Counted from the first letter of the stretch, positions 6,974 to 14,943 are shown. The stretch: 16,210 nt of DNA from an uncultured Ruminococcus sp. (GCA_902762335.1 CACWNZ010000023.1:1-16210); one strand, 5' to 3'. Program-made: numbers and translations. The notes: generated from the sequence alone by a model not told the origin.

Positions 6974-8668
6974 ATGGACGACGAGGACAGGCTTCCGCTT
7001 GAGGAATTTGTAAAGCTGCCCACGACTGTTGATTTTCAGGCGGTAAATACGAGCCGATTCAGAGAATTCGCCCGTGACAAGCCGTATCTGCATATAGGCG
7101 CAGAGCTTGAGGGCAGCTATATAATAGCCTATACCAACGAAAAATATATAAGCGGTCTGCTTATGGAGCTGGGCAGTGATTTCCTGTCGTTTTATCCTAA
7201 GATAGTTTCGCCGCTTGACAGCGTCAGCAACGACAGAAGCGGGATAACTCAGGTGCTGGGGCAGCCGTTTCTTGACCTTTCGGGCAGGGGCGTGATATTC
7301 GGGATAGCCGACACGGGCATAGATTACACCAAGGACGAGTTCAGATTTGAGGACGGCTCGACCAAGCTGCTGAATATCTGGGATCAGACCGTTGACGGCA
7401 GACGCAGCGAGGGGATATACTTCGGCTCGGACTACGGCAGAGAGGAGATAGACCGCGCTCTTGCAAGCGGCGACCCGCTCAGTATCGTACCCGAAACGGA
7501 CGAGAACGGACACGGGACCTTTCTTGCCTCTGTAGCGGCGGCAAACGAGACGGCGGACTATATCGGCGCTGCGCCTAAGGCGGATATTATCGCGGTAAAG
7601 CTGCGCAGGGCAAGGGATTATTATATAAAGAGATATCTGCTTTCGCCCGATGATCCCGAGCTGTACGAATCCTCGGATCTGCTGCTCGGGATAAAATACA
7701 TTCTCGACCGCGCGCAGCAGTACAACAAGCCCGTAGTTATATGTATAGGCATGGGCTCAAATTTCAGCGCCCATGACGGCAACACGATCCTTGAGGAGTA
7801 TATCTCGTTCGTATCGCGCCGCGCGGGGGTGGCTTTCGTTACGGCGGGCGGTGACGAGGCAAACGCCCGTCATCACACTCAGGGCAGGCTTGAGGGCAGC
7901 GGAAATTCGGATAGCATAAGCATAAAGGTAGGCGGGCAGGGCGCGTCGTTCACGGTGATAATAATAGGTCCCGCCTACGATAAGGTATCCCTCGGCGTTG
8001 TATCGCCTACGGGAGAGGTCATTCCGGAAATACCCTTCCGTTCGGGGCTGGAGTTCTCGGAAACGCTGCTTCTTGAGGAGACGAGGGTATTTCTGCGTTA
8101 TTTCAAGGACGTTAATAATAATATGATAGTCGGCTTTGAACGCGCGGCAGAGGGGATATGGGAGATAAAGCTGTATGCCGATAAGATAATAGACGGCAGA
8201 TACTGGGCTTGGCTGCCTATAACGGGGCAGGTATCCGACGACGTCGAGTTTCTTCGTCCGGTGCCGGAATACACCATAGTTTATCCTGCGGCGGCGGTGC
8301 GGGCGGTCACCTGCGGCGCATACAACAGCGAGGACGGCAGTCTGCTGGTATCGTCGTCATGGGGACCCACGAGAGTTCCGCGCATAGAGCCCGATCTTGT
8401 CGCGCCGGGGGTATCGGTGCGAGGTATCTATCCTGCGGGCATGGGTACTATGACAGGCACCAGCGCAGCCGCCGCCGTTACTGCGGGCGCCGCCCTTCTG
8501 CTTATGGATTGGGGCGTTGTAAAGAACAATATGCCCACCATAAACGGAGATCTTGTAAGAAGTCTGCTGATAGGCGGCTGCCGCCGTGAGGAATCGCTCA
8601 CTTACCCGAATATAAAATGGGGCTTCGGCAAGCTTGATCTGTTCAATACCTTTCTGACGTTAAGATAA
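6974..8668 (+). CDS. Csp-like S8 protease with altered oxyanion hole
   Basis: A second, diverged subtilisin-family protein, 564 residues, starting 11 bases after its paralogue with GGAG (6962-6965) 8 bases before ATG 6974. It has a longer N-terminal region (about 80 residues) than its neighbour and no signal peptide. The triad is present: Asp113 (ADTGID), His180 (NGHGTFLAS), Ser497 (TGTSAAAA). However, where the paralogue has TGNEG, this protein has GGDEA, so the oxyanion-hole Asn is Asp294. In subtilisin, changes of this Asn greatly lower turnover, so the protein may be a weak protease or a pseudoprotease, as CspC and CspA are in Clostridioides difficile. Inference: it may be a sensor or regulator partner for the first protease. 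An 82-base gap then leads to the SleC-like gene. Family certain, role inferred. Confidence 0.85.
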   Translation: MDDEDRLPLEEFVKLPTTVDFQAVNTSRFREFARDKPYLHIGAELEGSYIIAYTNEKYISGLLMELGSDFLSFYPKIVSPLDSVSNDRSGITQVLGQPFLDLSGRGVIFGIADTGIDYTKDEFRFEDGSTKLLNIWDQTVDGRRSEGIYFGSDYGREEIDRALASGDPLSIVPETDENGHGTFLASVAAANETADYIGAAPKADIIAVKLRRARDYYIKRYLLSPDDPELYESSDLLLGIKYILDRAQQYNKPVVICIGMGSNFSAHDGNTILEEYISFVSRRAGVAFVTAGGDEANARHHTQGRLEGSGNSDSISIKVGGQGASFTVIIIGPAYDKVSLGVVSPTGEVIPEIPFRSGLEFSETLLLEETRVFLRYFKDVNNNMIVGFERAAEGIWEIKLYADKIIDGRYWAWLPITGQVSDDVEFLRPVPEYTIVYPAAAVRAVTCGAYNSEDGSLLVSSSWGPTRVPRIEPDLVAPGVSVRGIYPAGMGTMTGTSAAAAVTAGAALLLMDWGVVKNNMPTINGDLVRSLLIGGCRREESLTYPNIKWGFGKLDLFNTFLTLR

Positions 8669-8750
8669 ATGCGGAACGGCGGGTATGAAAATATCGCTGC
8701 AAGACAGACTATAGTTGATATACATTTTTTCCTTACGGGGTGGTAGCTAA

Positions 8751-9968
8751 ATGGCTGATGATGCACAGGGCGGCTACGGGCTGCTCGGAGTTAATACTTT
8801 TTTCAGAAATATCGGCTTTCCCGCAGAGGGGGTGAGCGTAACTGTCAGAGACAGCGGGGGAGATATCGTATCGCAAACGAGAACGGACAGAGAGGGAGAG
8901 ATACAGCCGATAAGACTGCCCGCTCCTCCGCTGAGCTATTCGCAGGAGCCTGACGGAGAGCGGCCGTTTTCGCAGTATGACGTTACGGCGGCGCTTGACG
9001 GATATGAAACAGCGGTGATAAGGGGCGTACAGATATATTCCGACAGTACCGCGGTACAGAATATTTCCCTGCTGTCGCAGAATAACGACGTAACTATACC
9101 CTATCCTACGCTGTGGGGCGTGTATCCGCCGAAGATACCCGAGGCAAGCATAAAAAAACTGCCCTTCGGAAGTGATCTTGCGGTGCTGCCCGAGCCGGTC
9201 GTACCTGAATTCATAGTCGTTCATGACGGCGTTCCCGACGACAGCAGGGCGGAAAACTATACGCTTCGATTCAAGGATTATATAAACAACGTGGCAAGCT
9301 CCGAGATATATCCGAGCTGGAACAGAGAGGCGCTGAAGGCGAATATACTTGCAATAATATCGTTCACGCTGAGCCGCGTATATACCGAGTGGTACAGAAG
9401 CAAGGGCTATGATTTTACCATAACGAGCTCGACGGCGTACGATCAGGCGTTTTTCTACGGCAGAAATATCTTTCGTGAGATAGCCGACGTTACCGACGAG
9501 ATATTCAATGTATATATAACCAAGGCAAATATGGAGCAGCCGCTTTTTACGCAGTACAGCGACGGAAGAAGGGTCGTTCGTGACGGCTGGCTCTCGCAGT
9601 GGGGCTCGCAGGAGCTTGCGCAGCAGGGCTATAGCGCGATACAGATACTGAAGTATTATTACGGCTATGAGATAGTTCTGAGAGAGGCGAAAAGGGTGCA
9701 GGGGATACCGCTGTCGTTTACGGGGGTGCTTAAAAGGGGCTCGCGCGGAGAGCGGGTGCGCGTTGTGCAGTCGCAGATAAACGCTATAGCCAGGAACTAT
9801 CCATTGATACCCCGTCTTGTAGAGGACGGCATTTACGGAGAAAGGACGGAGCGGTCCGTAAGGGTCTTTCAGGAGATATTCTATCTGCCCGTCACGGGTG
9901 TTGTCAACTTTCCTACATGGTACAAGCTGTCGGATATTTATAACGCCGTCACCGGAGCAGGCGGGTGA
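8751..9968 (+). CDS. SleC-like spore cortex-lytic enzyme (SpoIID/LytB fold plus peptidoglycan-binding domain)
   Basis: Probable lytic transglycosylase that degrades spore cortex during germination after cleavage by Csp proteases. It has 405 residues (SleC is about 420-440). Domains: N-terminal beta-sandwich, propeptide-like (about 10-105, FPAEGVSVTVRD); SpoIID/LytB-like catalytic core (about 155-310) with ASSEIYPSWNREALKANI, where Glu185 matches the family catalytic Glu, then TSSTAYDQAF and LSQWGSQELAQQGYS; C-terminal peptidoglycan_binding_1 domain (about 326-395, LKRGSRGERVRVVQ). ATG 8751 is preceded by GGGGTGG. There is no signal peptide, as for SleC made inside the sporangium. Location after two S8 proteases copies the csp-sleC order known in C. 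perfringens. A 420-codon open frame on the opposite strand is a shadow. The architecture is clear; activity is inferred. Confidence 0.85.
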   Translation: MADDAQGGYGLLGVNTFFRNIGFPAEGVSVTVRDSGGDIVSQTRTDREGEIQPIRLPAPPLSYSQEPDGERPFSQYDVTAALDGYETAVIRGVQIYSDSTAVQNISLLSQNNDVTIPYPTLWGVYPPKIPEASIKKLPFGSDLAVLPEPVVPEFIVVHDGVPDDSRAENYTLRFKDYINNVASSEIYPSWNREALKANILAIISFTLSRVYTEWYRSKGYDFTITSSTAYDQAFFYGRNIFREIADVTDEIFNVYITKANMEQPLFTQYSDGRRVVRDGWLSQWGSQELAQQGYSAIQILKYYYGYEIVLREAKRVQGIPLSFTGVLKRGSRGERVRVVQSQINAIARNYPLIPRLVEDGIYGERTERSVRVFQEIFYLPVTGVVNFPTWYKLSDIYNAVTGAGG

Positions 9969-9998
9969 GCTTGCATTAAAGAATATTATGTTCACAAC

Positions 9999-10043
9999 AA
10001 AACAGCCGAAAAGCGCCCGTAAAGGGCGCTTTTCGGCTGTTTT
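9999..10043. terminator. Bidirectional terminator between sleC-like gene and Na/Pi gene
   Basis: Perfect 20-bp inverted repeat AAAACAGCCGAAAAGCGCCC / GGGCGCTTTTCGGCTGTTTT with the 5-base loop GTAAA, with A and T runs on both sides. It ends convergent transcripts from the plus (germination genes) and minus (transporter) strands and overlaps the transporter stop codon at 10042-10044. Confidence 0.92.
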
Positions 10044-11682
10044 ATACCTTTTGCGGAGAGAGCGAGAATGCTATATTGGTGCTGTGGTCGGCTATTCTCT
10101 CGAGGTTTGTGAGAAGCTCCATAAAGAGGGTGCCGATCGCGGCGTTGCATTCGCCCCTGCTGAGTCTCTCAATATGATGTTCCTTGTATTCCTCGGTCTT
10201 GTCGTCTATCTCCTGCTCCCAATTACCTATGCTCTCAAGCATCAGCGGGTCTTCCGTTCTCTCAAAGAACAGGTCGAAGGTGTTGGAAATAACGTTCTCT
10301 ACGAGTGTGGTCAGATCCTTTATCTCTTCGATAGCCTTTTCGCTGAATTCCTCGTTGTTCTCGATTATTCTTGAGGCTATCTCGCAGATATTCTCTGCAT
10401 GGTCGCCTATACGCTCAATATCGCTTACAACGTGGTAATACGAGCCTATCTTCAGCAGGTCGTGCTCCTCAAGGGGCAGAGAGCCTATCCTCACAAGATA
10501 AGAGGCTATGCTGTGGTTGAGGTAGTCTATGACCTCTTCGTTTTCGGCGACCTTTTGTATTATCTTCTCGTCCTTGTTCAGCAGCGCCTCAAGCGACATC
10601 TTGTAGTTCTTGTTGCTGAGGGTGCTCATTCTTTCTATTTCCTTGGTTATCTGATTGACTGCTATAGGCGGGGTCTTGAGGATACGCTCGTCAACAAACT
10701 TGAGACGGCAGGGCTCCTTTTCCTCCTCCTCCTTTTTGCCCCGTATCACTATGCACGATATCTTTGTGATAAGATTTACACAGGGCAGCAGCACGAGTGT
10801 GGATACTATGGTGGATATTATATGCACTAAAGAGATCTGCAGGGATGTGTTGTTGGGCGACATAGCCTCTACCCACGAGGTAAACGGCGTGAGCAGGGTT
10901 ATAAGGCTGAATATCACCGTGCCGAACACGGTAAACAGAACGTAGGACAGAGAGGTCCTTTTTGCGTCCTTTGTTGCGCCTATAGATGATATTACCGAGG
11001 TAAAGCAGGCGCCGATGTGTATGCCGTAGATGATATATACCGAATCGGGCAGAAGCAGCGCGCCTGCCGCGCCGAGCGCCTGAAGAATACCTACTGCGGC
11101 GGACGAGCTCTGTATGAGCGCCGCAAAAAGAATACCAAAAAGTACGCCGAGTATCGGGTTGCTTATTGATGATATGAGCTTTTCAAATACCTCGGATTCC
11201 GCAAGGGGCTTGAGGTTTGAGCTCATCGTCGTCATGCCGAAAAACAGTATTCCGAAGCCCGCTATTATCTGCCCCGCGTATTTAGTGTTGTTCTTTTTCG
11301 TCAGCACTACCATGAAGGCGCCGAAGAAAATGAAGATCGGGGCGTACTGCGATATATTGAACGAAAGGATAAGGCTGGTAGCGGTGGTACCTATGGTAGC
11401 GCCCATAAGCACGCCCATAGCCTGACTCAGAGTCATAAGACTTGCATTTACGAAGCCCACCACCATGACGGATACAGCAGTAGAGCTTTGTATTATCGCG
11501 GTGACCACTACGCCCACGAGGGCGCCGAGCCAGCGGTTTGAGGTTATTTTTTCAAGTATCTTTCTCAGCTTTGCGCCTGCGGCAAGCTCAAGACCGTCAC
11601 CCAGAAGCTTCATTCCGTAAAGGAATAATCCCAGACCGCCGAGTGCAAGTATTATTTGTGATACAGTCGATCCATCGGCCAT
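10042..11682 (-). CDS. Na+/phosphate cotransporter with C-terminal PhoU-like domain
   Basis: Sodium-driven phosphate symporter of the NptA/PNaS (SLC34-like) family, 546 residues, cytoplasmic membrane. The N-terminal half (about 1-325) is highly hydrophobic with two inverted repeats, each with the signature QSS motif: AIIQSSTAVS (about 62-71) and ALIQSSSAAVG (about 188-198). After a charged loop (KKEEEEKEP) the C-terminal third (about 345-546) is helical and charged, a PhoU-like regulator domain (SYYHVVSDIERIGDHAENI, then LTNLERIADHSTNIA). ATG 11682 has GGAGG upstream (TATGGAGGTTCAATTATG). The gene stands alone behind a possible promoter near 11753-11780. Phosphate is the likely substrate; the family can also be annotated by its E. 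coli member YjbB. No nearby gene informs its regulation. Confidence 0.9.
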   Translation of the reverse strand: MADGSTVSQIILALGGLGLFLYGMKLLGDGLELAAGAKLRKILEKITSNRWLGALVGVVVTAIIQSSTAVSVMVVGFVNASLMTLSQAMGVLMGATIGTTATSLILSFNISQYAPIFIFFGAFMVVLTKKNNTKYAGQIIAGFGILFFGMTTMSSNLKPLAESEVFEKLISSISNPILGVLFGILFAALIQSSSAAVGILQALGAAGALLLPDSVYIIYGIHIGACFTSVISSIGATKDAKRTSLSYVLFTVFGTVIFSLITLLTPFTSWVEAMSPNNTSLQISLVHIISTIVSTLVLLPCVNLITKISCIVIRGKKEEEEKEPCRLKFVDERILKTPPIAVNQITKEIERMSTLSNKNYKMSLEALLNKDEKIIQKVAENEEVIDYLNHSIASYLVRIGSLPLEEHDLLKIGSYYHVVSDIERIGDHAENICEIASRIIENNEEFSEKAIEEIKDLTTLVENVISNTFDLFFERTEDPLMLESIGNWEQEIDDKTEEYKEHHIERLSRGECNAAIGTLFMELLTNLERIADHSTNIAFSLSPQKV

Positions 11683-11752
11683 AATTGAACCTCCATATAA
11701 GCGCCCGCCATCGGAGCGCCTTTATTTCTTTCTCTTTCTTTTATTTCACCTG

Positions 11753-11780
11753 ATAATATCATATTACATAAGCAGATGAA
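11753..11780 (-). promoter_or_regulatory. Candidate promoter for the Na/Pi gene
   Basis: On the minus strand TTCATC, a 16-base spacer and TATTAT preceded by TG at the extended -10 position, about 70 bases upstream of the start codon. A GCGC hairpin (plus-strand 11701-11719) lies in the presumed leader. The match is moderate in an AT-rich stretch. The rest of 11683-11896 shows no gene. Confidence 0.35.
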
Positions 11781-11896
11781 GAAAATTCTTATATAGAAAA
11801 ATAATTAATTCTGTTCCTTATACAAATCGCATAAAGAATTATCGCGCATTTTGTCGGATATGCGCAGAGAAAAGCAAAAATGGTCCGAATAAGGTC

Positions 11897-13147
11897 TTAA
11901 TCGATACTGCTGAAGGTCAGACCGCCATGAGCCTTCTTATAATCCTCCAACAGCCTGAGCATAAGACCGTAGATCTTCTCGGCGGAATTGCCGTTGCTGT
12001 TGCGGGCGATAGCCTCGCGCATGGTGCGGCGCTTTTCGGGGGAATTGATAAGCTGAGTGATAGTTTCGGTGCAGGTCTTGTCCTTTTTAAGTCTCACTGC
12101 CATGCCGTTTCTCACGAGGAAATCCGCATTCTGCTCCTCCTGCCCGGGAATAGGCTTGAATATCGCAATAGGCAGACCCGTAGCTATAGCCTCGGTCACG
12201 GTAAGACCGCCGGGCTTGGTGACGATAATATCGCTCATTCTCATATATTTTTCTACCCTGTCGGTAAAATACAGCAGCTTGGTGCTTTTAGAGGGCTTAA
12301 GCTTTCTCGGATTGCGATAATTGGCGCGCTGCTGCTTTATGGTGGGATACATCTCGCTGAGCTGATATATAGTGTTGTTTATATCTATTTTGCTGAGGTA
12401 CTTTTCAAAGGTCTCAAAGACCTTTTCGTTTTTTCCCGTGATAACTATTATCTGAAACTCCGCCTCGGACTTCACGACCTTATGGTATATCTTTATAACG
12501 TCGGTAACGCCGAAGGAGCCTGCCATAATGAGAACGGTAGGCAGCTCGGGGTCGAGTCCCTCCTCAAGAAACGCCTTTTCTCTGTCTATTTCCTTAAGGA
12601 AGCCGCCGCTGATGGGTATCCCGTAAACGTAGGCAAGGCTGCGGTCGATACCCCTCTCGCAAAGCTGGTCGGCCATTTCCTCGCTTGATACGATATAGGC
12701 GTTTATACCCTTATTGATATAGGTCCTGTGCACGGCGAAGTCGGTAAGAATAGTAATAACGGGAAAATCAAGCTCGGTGCGTACCTTTACCGTCGAAATC
12801 ATCTCTGCGGCGAAGGAATGGGTGGTTATTACTATATCGGGTCTGAAGGCGTCCAGCATAGGCAGAAGCCTCATGCCCCTGCTCGTCAGCGTAGCCTCAA
12901 AGGGCTTATTTATCGGGCTGTTCTTATCCGAGCCCTTATACATACCCCCGAAGAGGTTAGGCGTGTTTTTTGCCATATATTCATATCCGCCTGTTATAGT
13001 TCTGTTAAGTCTCGGGCTGACGTATTGTATAGTATCGTATATCCTCACCTCGGACGACGGATCCTTTGCAAGTATATATTCCTTTAGTGCGTTTGCGGCT
13101 CTCATGTGTCCGCCGCCTGTGGTTGCCGAAAGGATCAAGACCTTCAT
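11897..13147 (-). CDS. MGDG synthase/UgtP-like glycosyltransferase (GT28 type)
   Basis: Glycosyltransferase of the monogalactosyldiacylglycerol synthase/diacylglycerol glucosyltransferase family, 416 residues, GT-B fold. These enzymes move a sugar from a UDP donor to diacylglycerol to make membrane glycolipid or the lipoteichoic acid anchor. The N-terminal acceptor domain begins ILSATTGGGHMRAANAL (residues 4-20), the family's Gly-rich GGGH loop; THSFAAEMIS follows. The C-terminal donor domain carries MAGSFGV (about 209-215) and KPGGLTVTEAIATGLPIAI (about 311-329), the nucleotide-sugar signature. No membrane span, consistent with a peripheral membrane enzyme. ATG 13147 has GAGGGAG upstream, and a consensus promoter lies 37 bases upstream at 13184-13212. 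The exact sugar and acceptor cannot be read from the sequence. Confidence 0.87.
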   Translation of the reverse strand: MKVLILSATTGGGHMRAANALKEYILAKDPSSEVRIYDTIQYVSPRLNRTITGGYEYMAKNTPNLFGGMYKGSDKNSPINKPFEATLTSRGMRLLPMLDAFRPDIVITTHSFAAEMISTVKVRTELDFPVITILTDFAVHRTYINKGINAYIVSSEEMADQLCERGIDRSLAYVYGIPISGGFLKEIDREKAFLEEGLDPELPTVLIMAGSFGVTDVIKIYHKVVKSEAEFQIIVITGKNEKVFETFEKYLSKIDINNTIYQLSEMYPTIKQQRANYRNPRKLKPSKSTKLLYFTDRVEKYMRMSDIIVTKPGGLTVTEAIATGLPIAIFKPIPGQEEQNADFLVRNGMAVRLKKDKTCTETITQLINSPEKRRTMREAIARNSNGNSAEKIYGLMLRLLEDYKKAHGGLTFSSID

Positions 13148-13183
13148 GCGCTCTCCCTCTTTTCATATAATATACTAAAATAT

Positions 13184-13212
13184 ATTATACCCTACCGCAG
13201 GACTTTTTTCAA
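13184..13212 (-). promoter_or_regulatory. Sigma-A promoter of the glycosyltransferase gene
   Basis: On the minus strand TTGAAA (13207-13212), an exact 17-base spacer and TATAAT (13184-13189), 37 bases before the start codon. Five of six and six of six consensus bases. Confidence 0.85.
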
Positions 13213-13269
13213 GATAAATAAGCCCATACCCGAAAATATGAGCATTATTTATTTTTTTTTATTTTTCAC

Positions 13270-13298
13270 TTGACCTTGACGCGTTTTTGTTGTATAAT
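13270..13298 (+). promoter_or_regulatory. Sigma-A promoter of tRNA-Thr
   Basis: TTGACC (13270-13275), a 17-base spacer and TATAAT (13293-13298). Predicted transcription would start about 3 bases before the mature tRNA, so the 5' leader would be very short. Confidence 0.88.
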
Positions 13299-13307
13299 AC
13301 CTTTGTT

Positions 13308-13380
13308 GCTGGAATAACTCAGTTGGTAGAGTACCTCACTCGTAATGAGGAAGTCGAGAGTTCGAGTCTCTTTTCCAGCT
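13308..13380 (+). tRNA. tRNA-Thr (anticodon CGU)
   Basis: 73-base cloverleaf: acceptor GCTGGAA pairs with TTCCAGC (discriminator T), D arm with AGTTGGTAGAGT, anticodon stem CCTCA/TGAGG around CTCGTAA giving CGU (reads ACG), T arm GAGAG/CTCTT with TTCGAGT. CCA is not encoded. It has its own promoter and terminator. Confidence 0.95.
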
Positions 13381-13382
13381 CT

Positions 13383-13411
13383 GCGCCCGATCATCTCGGG
13401 CGCGTTTTTTT
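13383..13411 (+). terminator. Terminator of tRNA-Thr
   Basis: GCGCCCGA / TCGGGCGC 8-bp stem with a 5-base loop followed by G and seven T, two bases after the tRNA end. Confidence 0.93.
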
Positions 13412-13427
13412 GTTCAAAAACCGAAAA

Positions 13428-13470
13428 AAAAACAAGCGGCTCTCGGATATACCGGGGACCGCTTGTTTTT
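13428..13470 (-). terminator. Terminator of the zinc-ribbon gene
   Basis: Inverted repeat AAAAACAAGCGG / CCGCTTGTTTTT (13428-13439, 13459-13470) extended inward by CTCGG/CCGGG-type pairs around ATATA. On the minus strand it runs into ten or more T, 60 bases after the stop of the minus-strand gene. Confidence 0.88.
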
Positions 13471-13530
13471 GTGAGAGTATATTGATCCCGATAATGTCCC
13501 GACCGTACAGATCGGGGCAGAAGGGGTCTT

Positions 13531-14538
13531 TTATTCGTAGTCGCCCCTTACGACCATGATCCCGACGGTGCCTTGTGAGTCGAGAGTCCTTATGGTAAAG
13601 GACAGAACGATGTCCTCGCCCTTGGAAAAATAGAAAAAGCTCTGGTCGGGGTTGTCGGAACTCTCGTACTTCATAAAATCGTAGTCGAGCGCCTTAAGAA
13701 GTACGACGTAGGCTATAACGTCCTCGGTGTCGGCGCTTTCATAGGTGTAGTAAAGCCCGTACTCGTTTGACGCATCAAATTCCGACGTGGTCTTTTTTAT
13801 GGTGGTAATACAGCTCTCGGGTGTCGGGATCTTGTAGTTGGGATTTGCATACCTGCTGTCGTTGAAATATGACCACTGTGATTTCTGCTTCATATAGGGT
13901 ATGTATTTATCTACGTCGATCCCCGAGCCGTCATCGGTCTCGGACGAGGTATCTGCCGACGGCTCGGAATAGGTAGTTGACGGGGTATAGGACGACGGCT
14001 CGGAATAGGTCGTGGACGGGGTATAGGACGACGGCTCGGAATAGGTCGTTGACGGGGTATAGGACGACGGCTCGGAATAGGTCGTTGACGGAGTATAGAG
14101 CGATGACTGCTGATAGGGTACTGAAGAAGCTTCGGACTGTGAGGGCGATGCGGTCTCCGAGACCTGAGAGGTCTGATCGTTATTTCCGCCGTTTCCGCCG
14201 CTCTGACTGATGAGCATTACAGTGATGATCGTGCCGGCAATGACGAGTACGATAATTACTATTATAAGAACGATAACAAGGGTGTTGTTCCTTTTGGGAG
14301 GCATACCCTGACCGTAATTCGGCGGATAGGGCATATAGGGGGCGTTCATATTCTGAGACGTATTGCCGTAGGGCGCGGCTGTGGGAGAGCCCGTACCGTA
14401 ATAGCCGCCCGTATTCTGAGACTGAACGGGTGGCTTCGTATCGGGGAAGAATTCCGATAAGGGCATACCGCACTTGGAACAGGCGGTAAGCGTATCGGGG
14501 TTGTTTTGTCCGCATCTCGGGCAGGTATAAAACGCCAT
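13531..14538 (-). CDS. Zinc-ribbon, single-span membrane protein with Ser/Thr-rich repeat linker
   Basis: Unknown function, 335 residues. Order: cytoplasmic N-terminal zinc ribbon (CPRCG...ACSKCG, Cys at about 5, 8, 20, 23); Pro/Gly/Tyr/Asn-rich linker (about 35-82); one transmembrane helix (about 85-111, TLVIVLIIVIIVLVIAGTII); then an outside Ser/Thr/Gln-rich linker holding four copies of a 12-residue unit (YTPSTTYSEPSS, about 147-194); and a folded C-terminal domain (about 205-335, WSYFNDSRYANPNYK and ALDYDFMKYE). ATG 14538 has GAGGAG 7 bases upstream and a consensus promoter further up. The layout is common among Firmicute zinc_ribbon_2 membrane proteins and suggests a cell-surface sensor or anchor; no enzymatic motif is seen. 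It stands alone between two tRNA genes. Confidence 0.85.
   Translation of the reverse strand: MAFYTCPRCGQNNPDTLTACSKCGMPLSEFFPDTKPPVQSQNTGGYYGTGSPTAAPYGNTSQNMNAPYMPYPPNYGQGMPPKRNNTLVIVLIIVIIVLVIAGTIITVMLISQSGGNGGNNDQTSQVSETASPSQSEASSVPYQQSSLYTPSTTYSEPSSYTPSTTYSEPSSYTPSTTYSEPSSYTPSTTYSEPSADTSSETDDGSGIDVDKYIPYMKQKSQWSYFNDSRYANPNYKIPTPESCITTIKKTTSEFDASNEYGLYYTYESADTEDVIAYVVLLKALDYDFMKYESSDNPDQSFFYFSKGEDIVLSFTIRTLDSQGTVGIMVVRGDYE
13958..14101 (-). repeat. 36-bp in-frame tandem repeat, 4 copies
   Basis: Units at 13958-13993, 13994-14029, 14030-14065 and 14066-14101, nearly identical (about one to four differences, most in the last copy). Each encodes 12 residues of the Ser/Thr/Pro/Tyr linker of the zinc-ribbon protein, so copy changes keep the frame. 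Confidence 0.93.
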
Positions 14539-14594
14539 GTCGTCACTCCTCTGCTCGTTTGTGTCTGAATGACAGTTCGTGCATATTTTGGTAT

Positions 14595-14623
14595 ATTATA
14601 GCATAAGGTGACGATAAAATCAA
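14595..14623 (-). promoter_or_regulatory. Sigma-A promoter of the zinc-ribbon gene
   Basis: On the minus strand TTGATT (14618-14623), 17-base spacer, TATAAT (14595-14600), about 57 bases before the start codon. Confidence 0.85.
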
Positions 14624-14715
14624 CAATTACACGCTTATTCACTTCGGCGCCGGAGCCTGAGCTTTCGTAATTTATCTGTGATTTGTGATATCGGAAAATA
14701 TTTTTTAAAAAGGAC

Positions 14716-14745
14716 TTGCATTTTATACGGGAGATTTAGTATAAT
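14716..14745 (+). promoter_or_regulatory. Sigma-A promoter of tRNA-Ala
   Basis: TTGCAT (14716-14721), 18-base spacer, TATAAT (14740-14745), 12 bases before the mature tRNA. Confidence 0.8.
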
Positions 14746-14757
14746 AGATATGCAATC

Positions 14758-14830
14758 GGGGGTATAGCTCAGCTGGGAGAGTGCTTGACTGGCAGTCAAG
14801 AGGTCACGGGTTCGAGCCCCGTTATCTCCA
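14758..14830 (+). tRNA. tRNA-Ala (anticodon GGC)
   Basis: 73-base cloverleaf: acceptor GGGGGTA with TATCTCC (discriminator A) including the G3:U70 wobble pair that marks alanine tRNAs; D arm GCTCAGCTGGGAGAGT; anticodon stem CTTGA/TCAAG around CTGGCAG giving GGC (reads GCC/GCU); T arm ACGGG/CCCGT with TTCGAGC. CCA is not encoded. No convincing U-tailed terminator follows; inverted repeats do. Confidence 0.95.
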
Positions 14831-14943
14831 GAAACGCCCCGTCACTGACGTGCCGGGGCTCAGATAATAAAGAATAGAGAATAAATAATAATGAAAAAAG
14901 AAGTGCCGAGGGGCGTTTCTGTACTATTATTTATTCTTTATTC
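14829..14943. repeat. Two interleaved inverted repeats after tRNA-Ala
   Basis: Arm A CAGAAACGCCCC (14829-14840) is the exact complement of A' (14910-14921). Arm B (14872-14890, GAATAGAGAATAAATAATA) matches B' (14925-14943) with one mismatch. The order A-B-A'-B' is that of an H-type pseudoknot, or a hairpin element hit by a GAATA repeat. A GCCCCG/CGGGGC hairpin sits inside at 14836-14859. No gene here. Confidence 0.65.

Noticed and set aside
8733..9995. 420-codon open frame on the minus strand
   Set aside because: It is antisense to the SleC-like gene, has a low-complexity Arg/Tyr/Ile composition and no family motifs, and the plus-strand protein has clear domains.
11927..12688. 253-codon plus-strand open frame
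   Set aside because: Antisense shadow of the glycosyltransferase gene, which has clear motifs, ribosome site and promoter.
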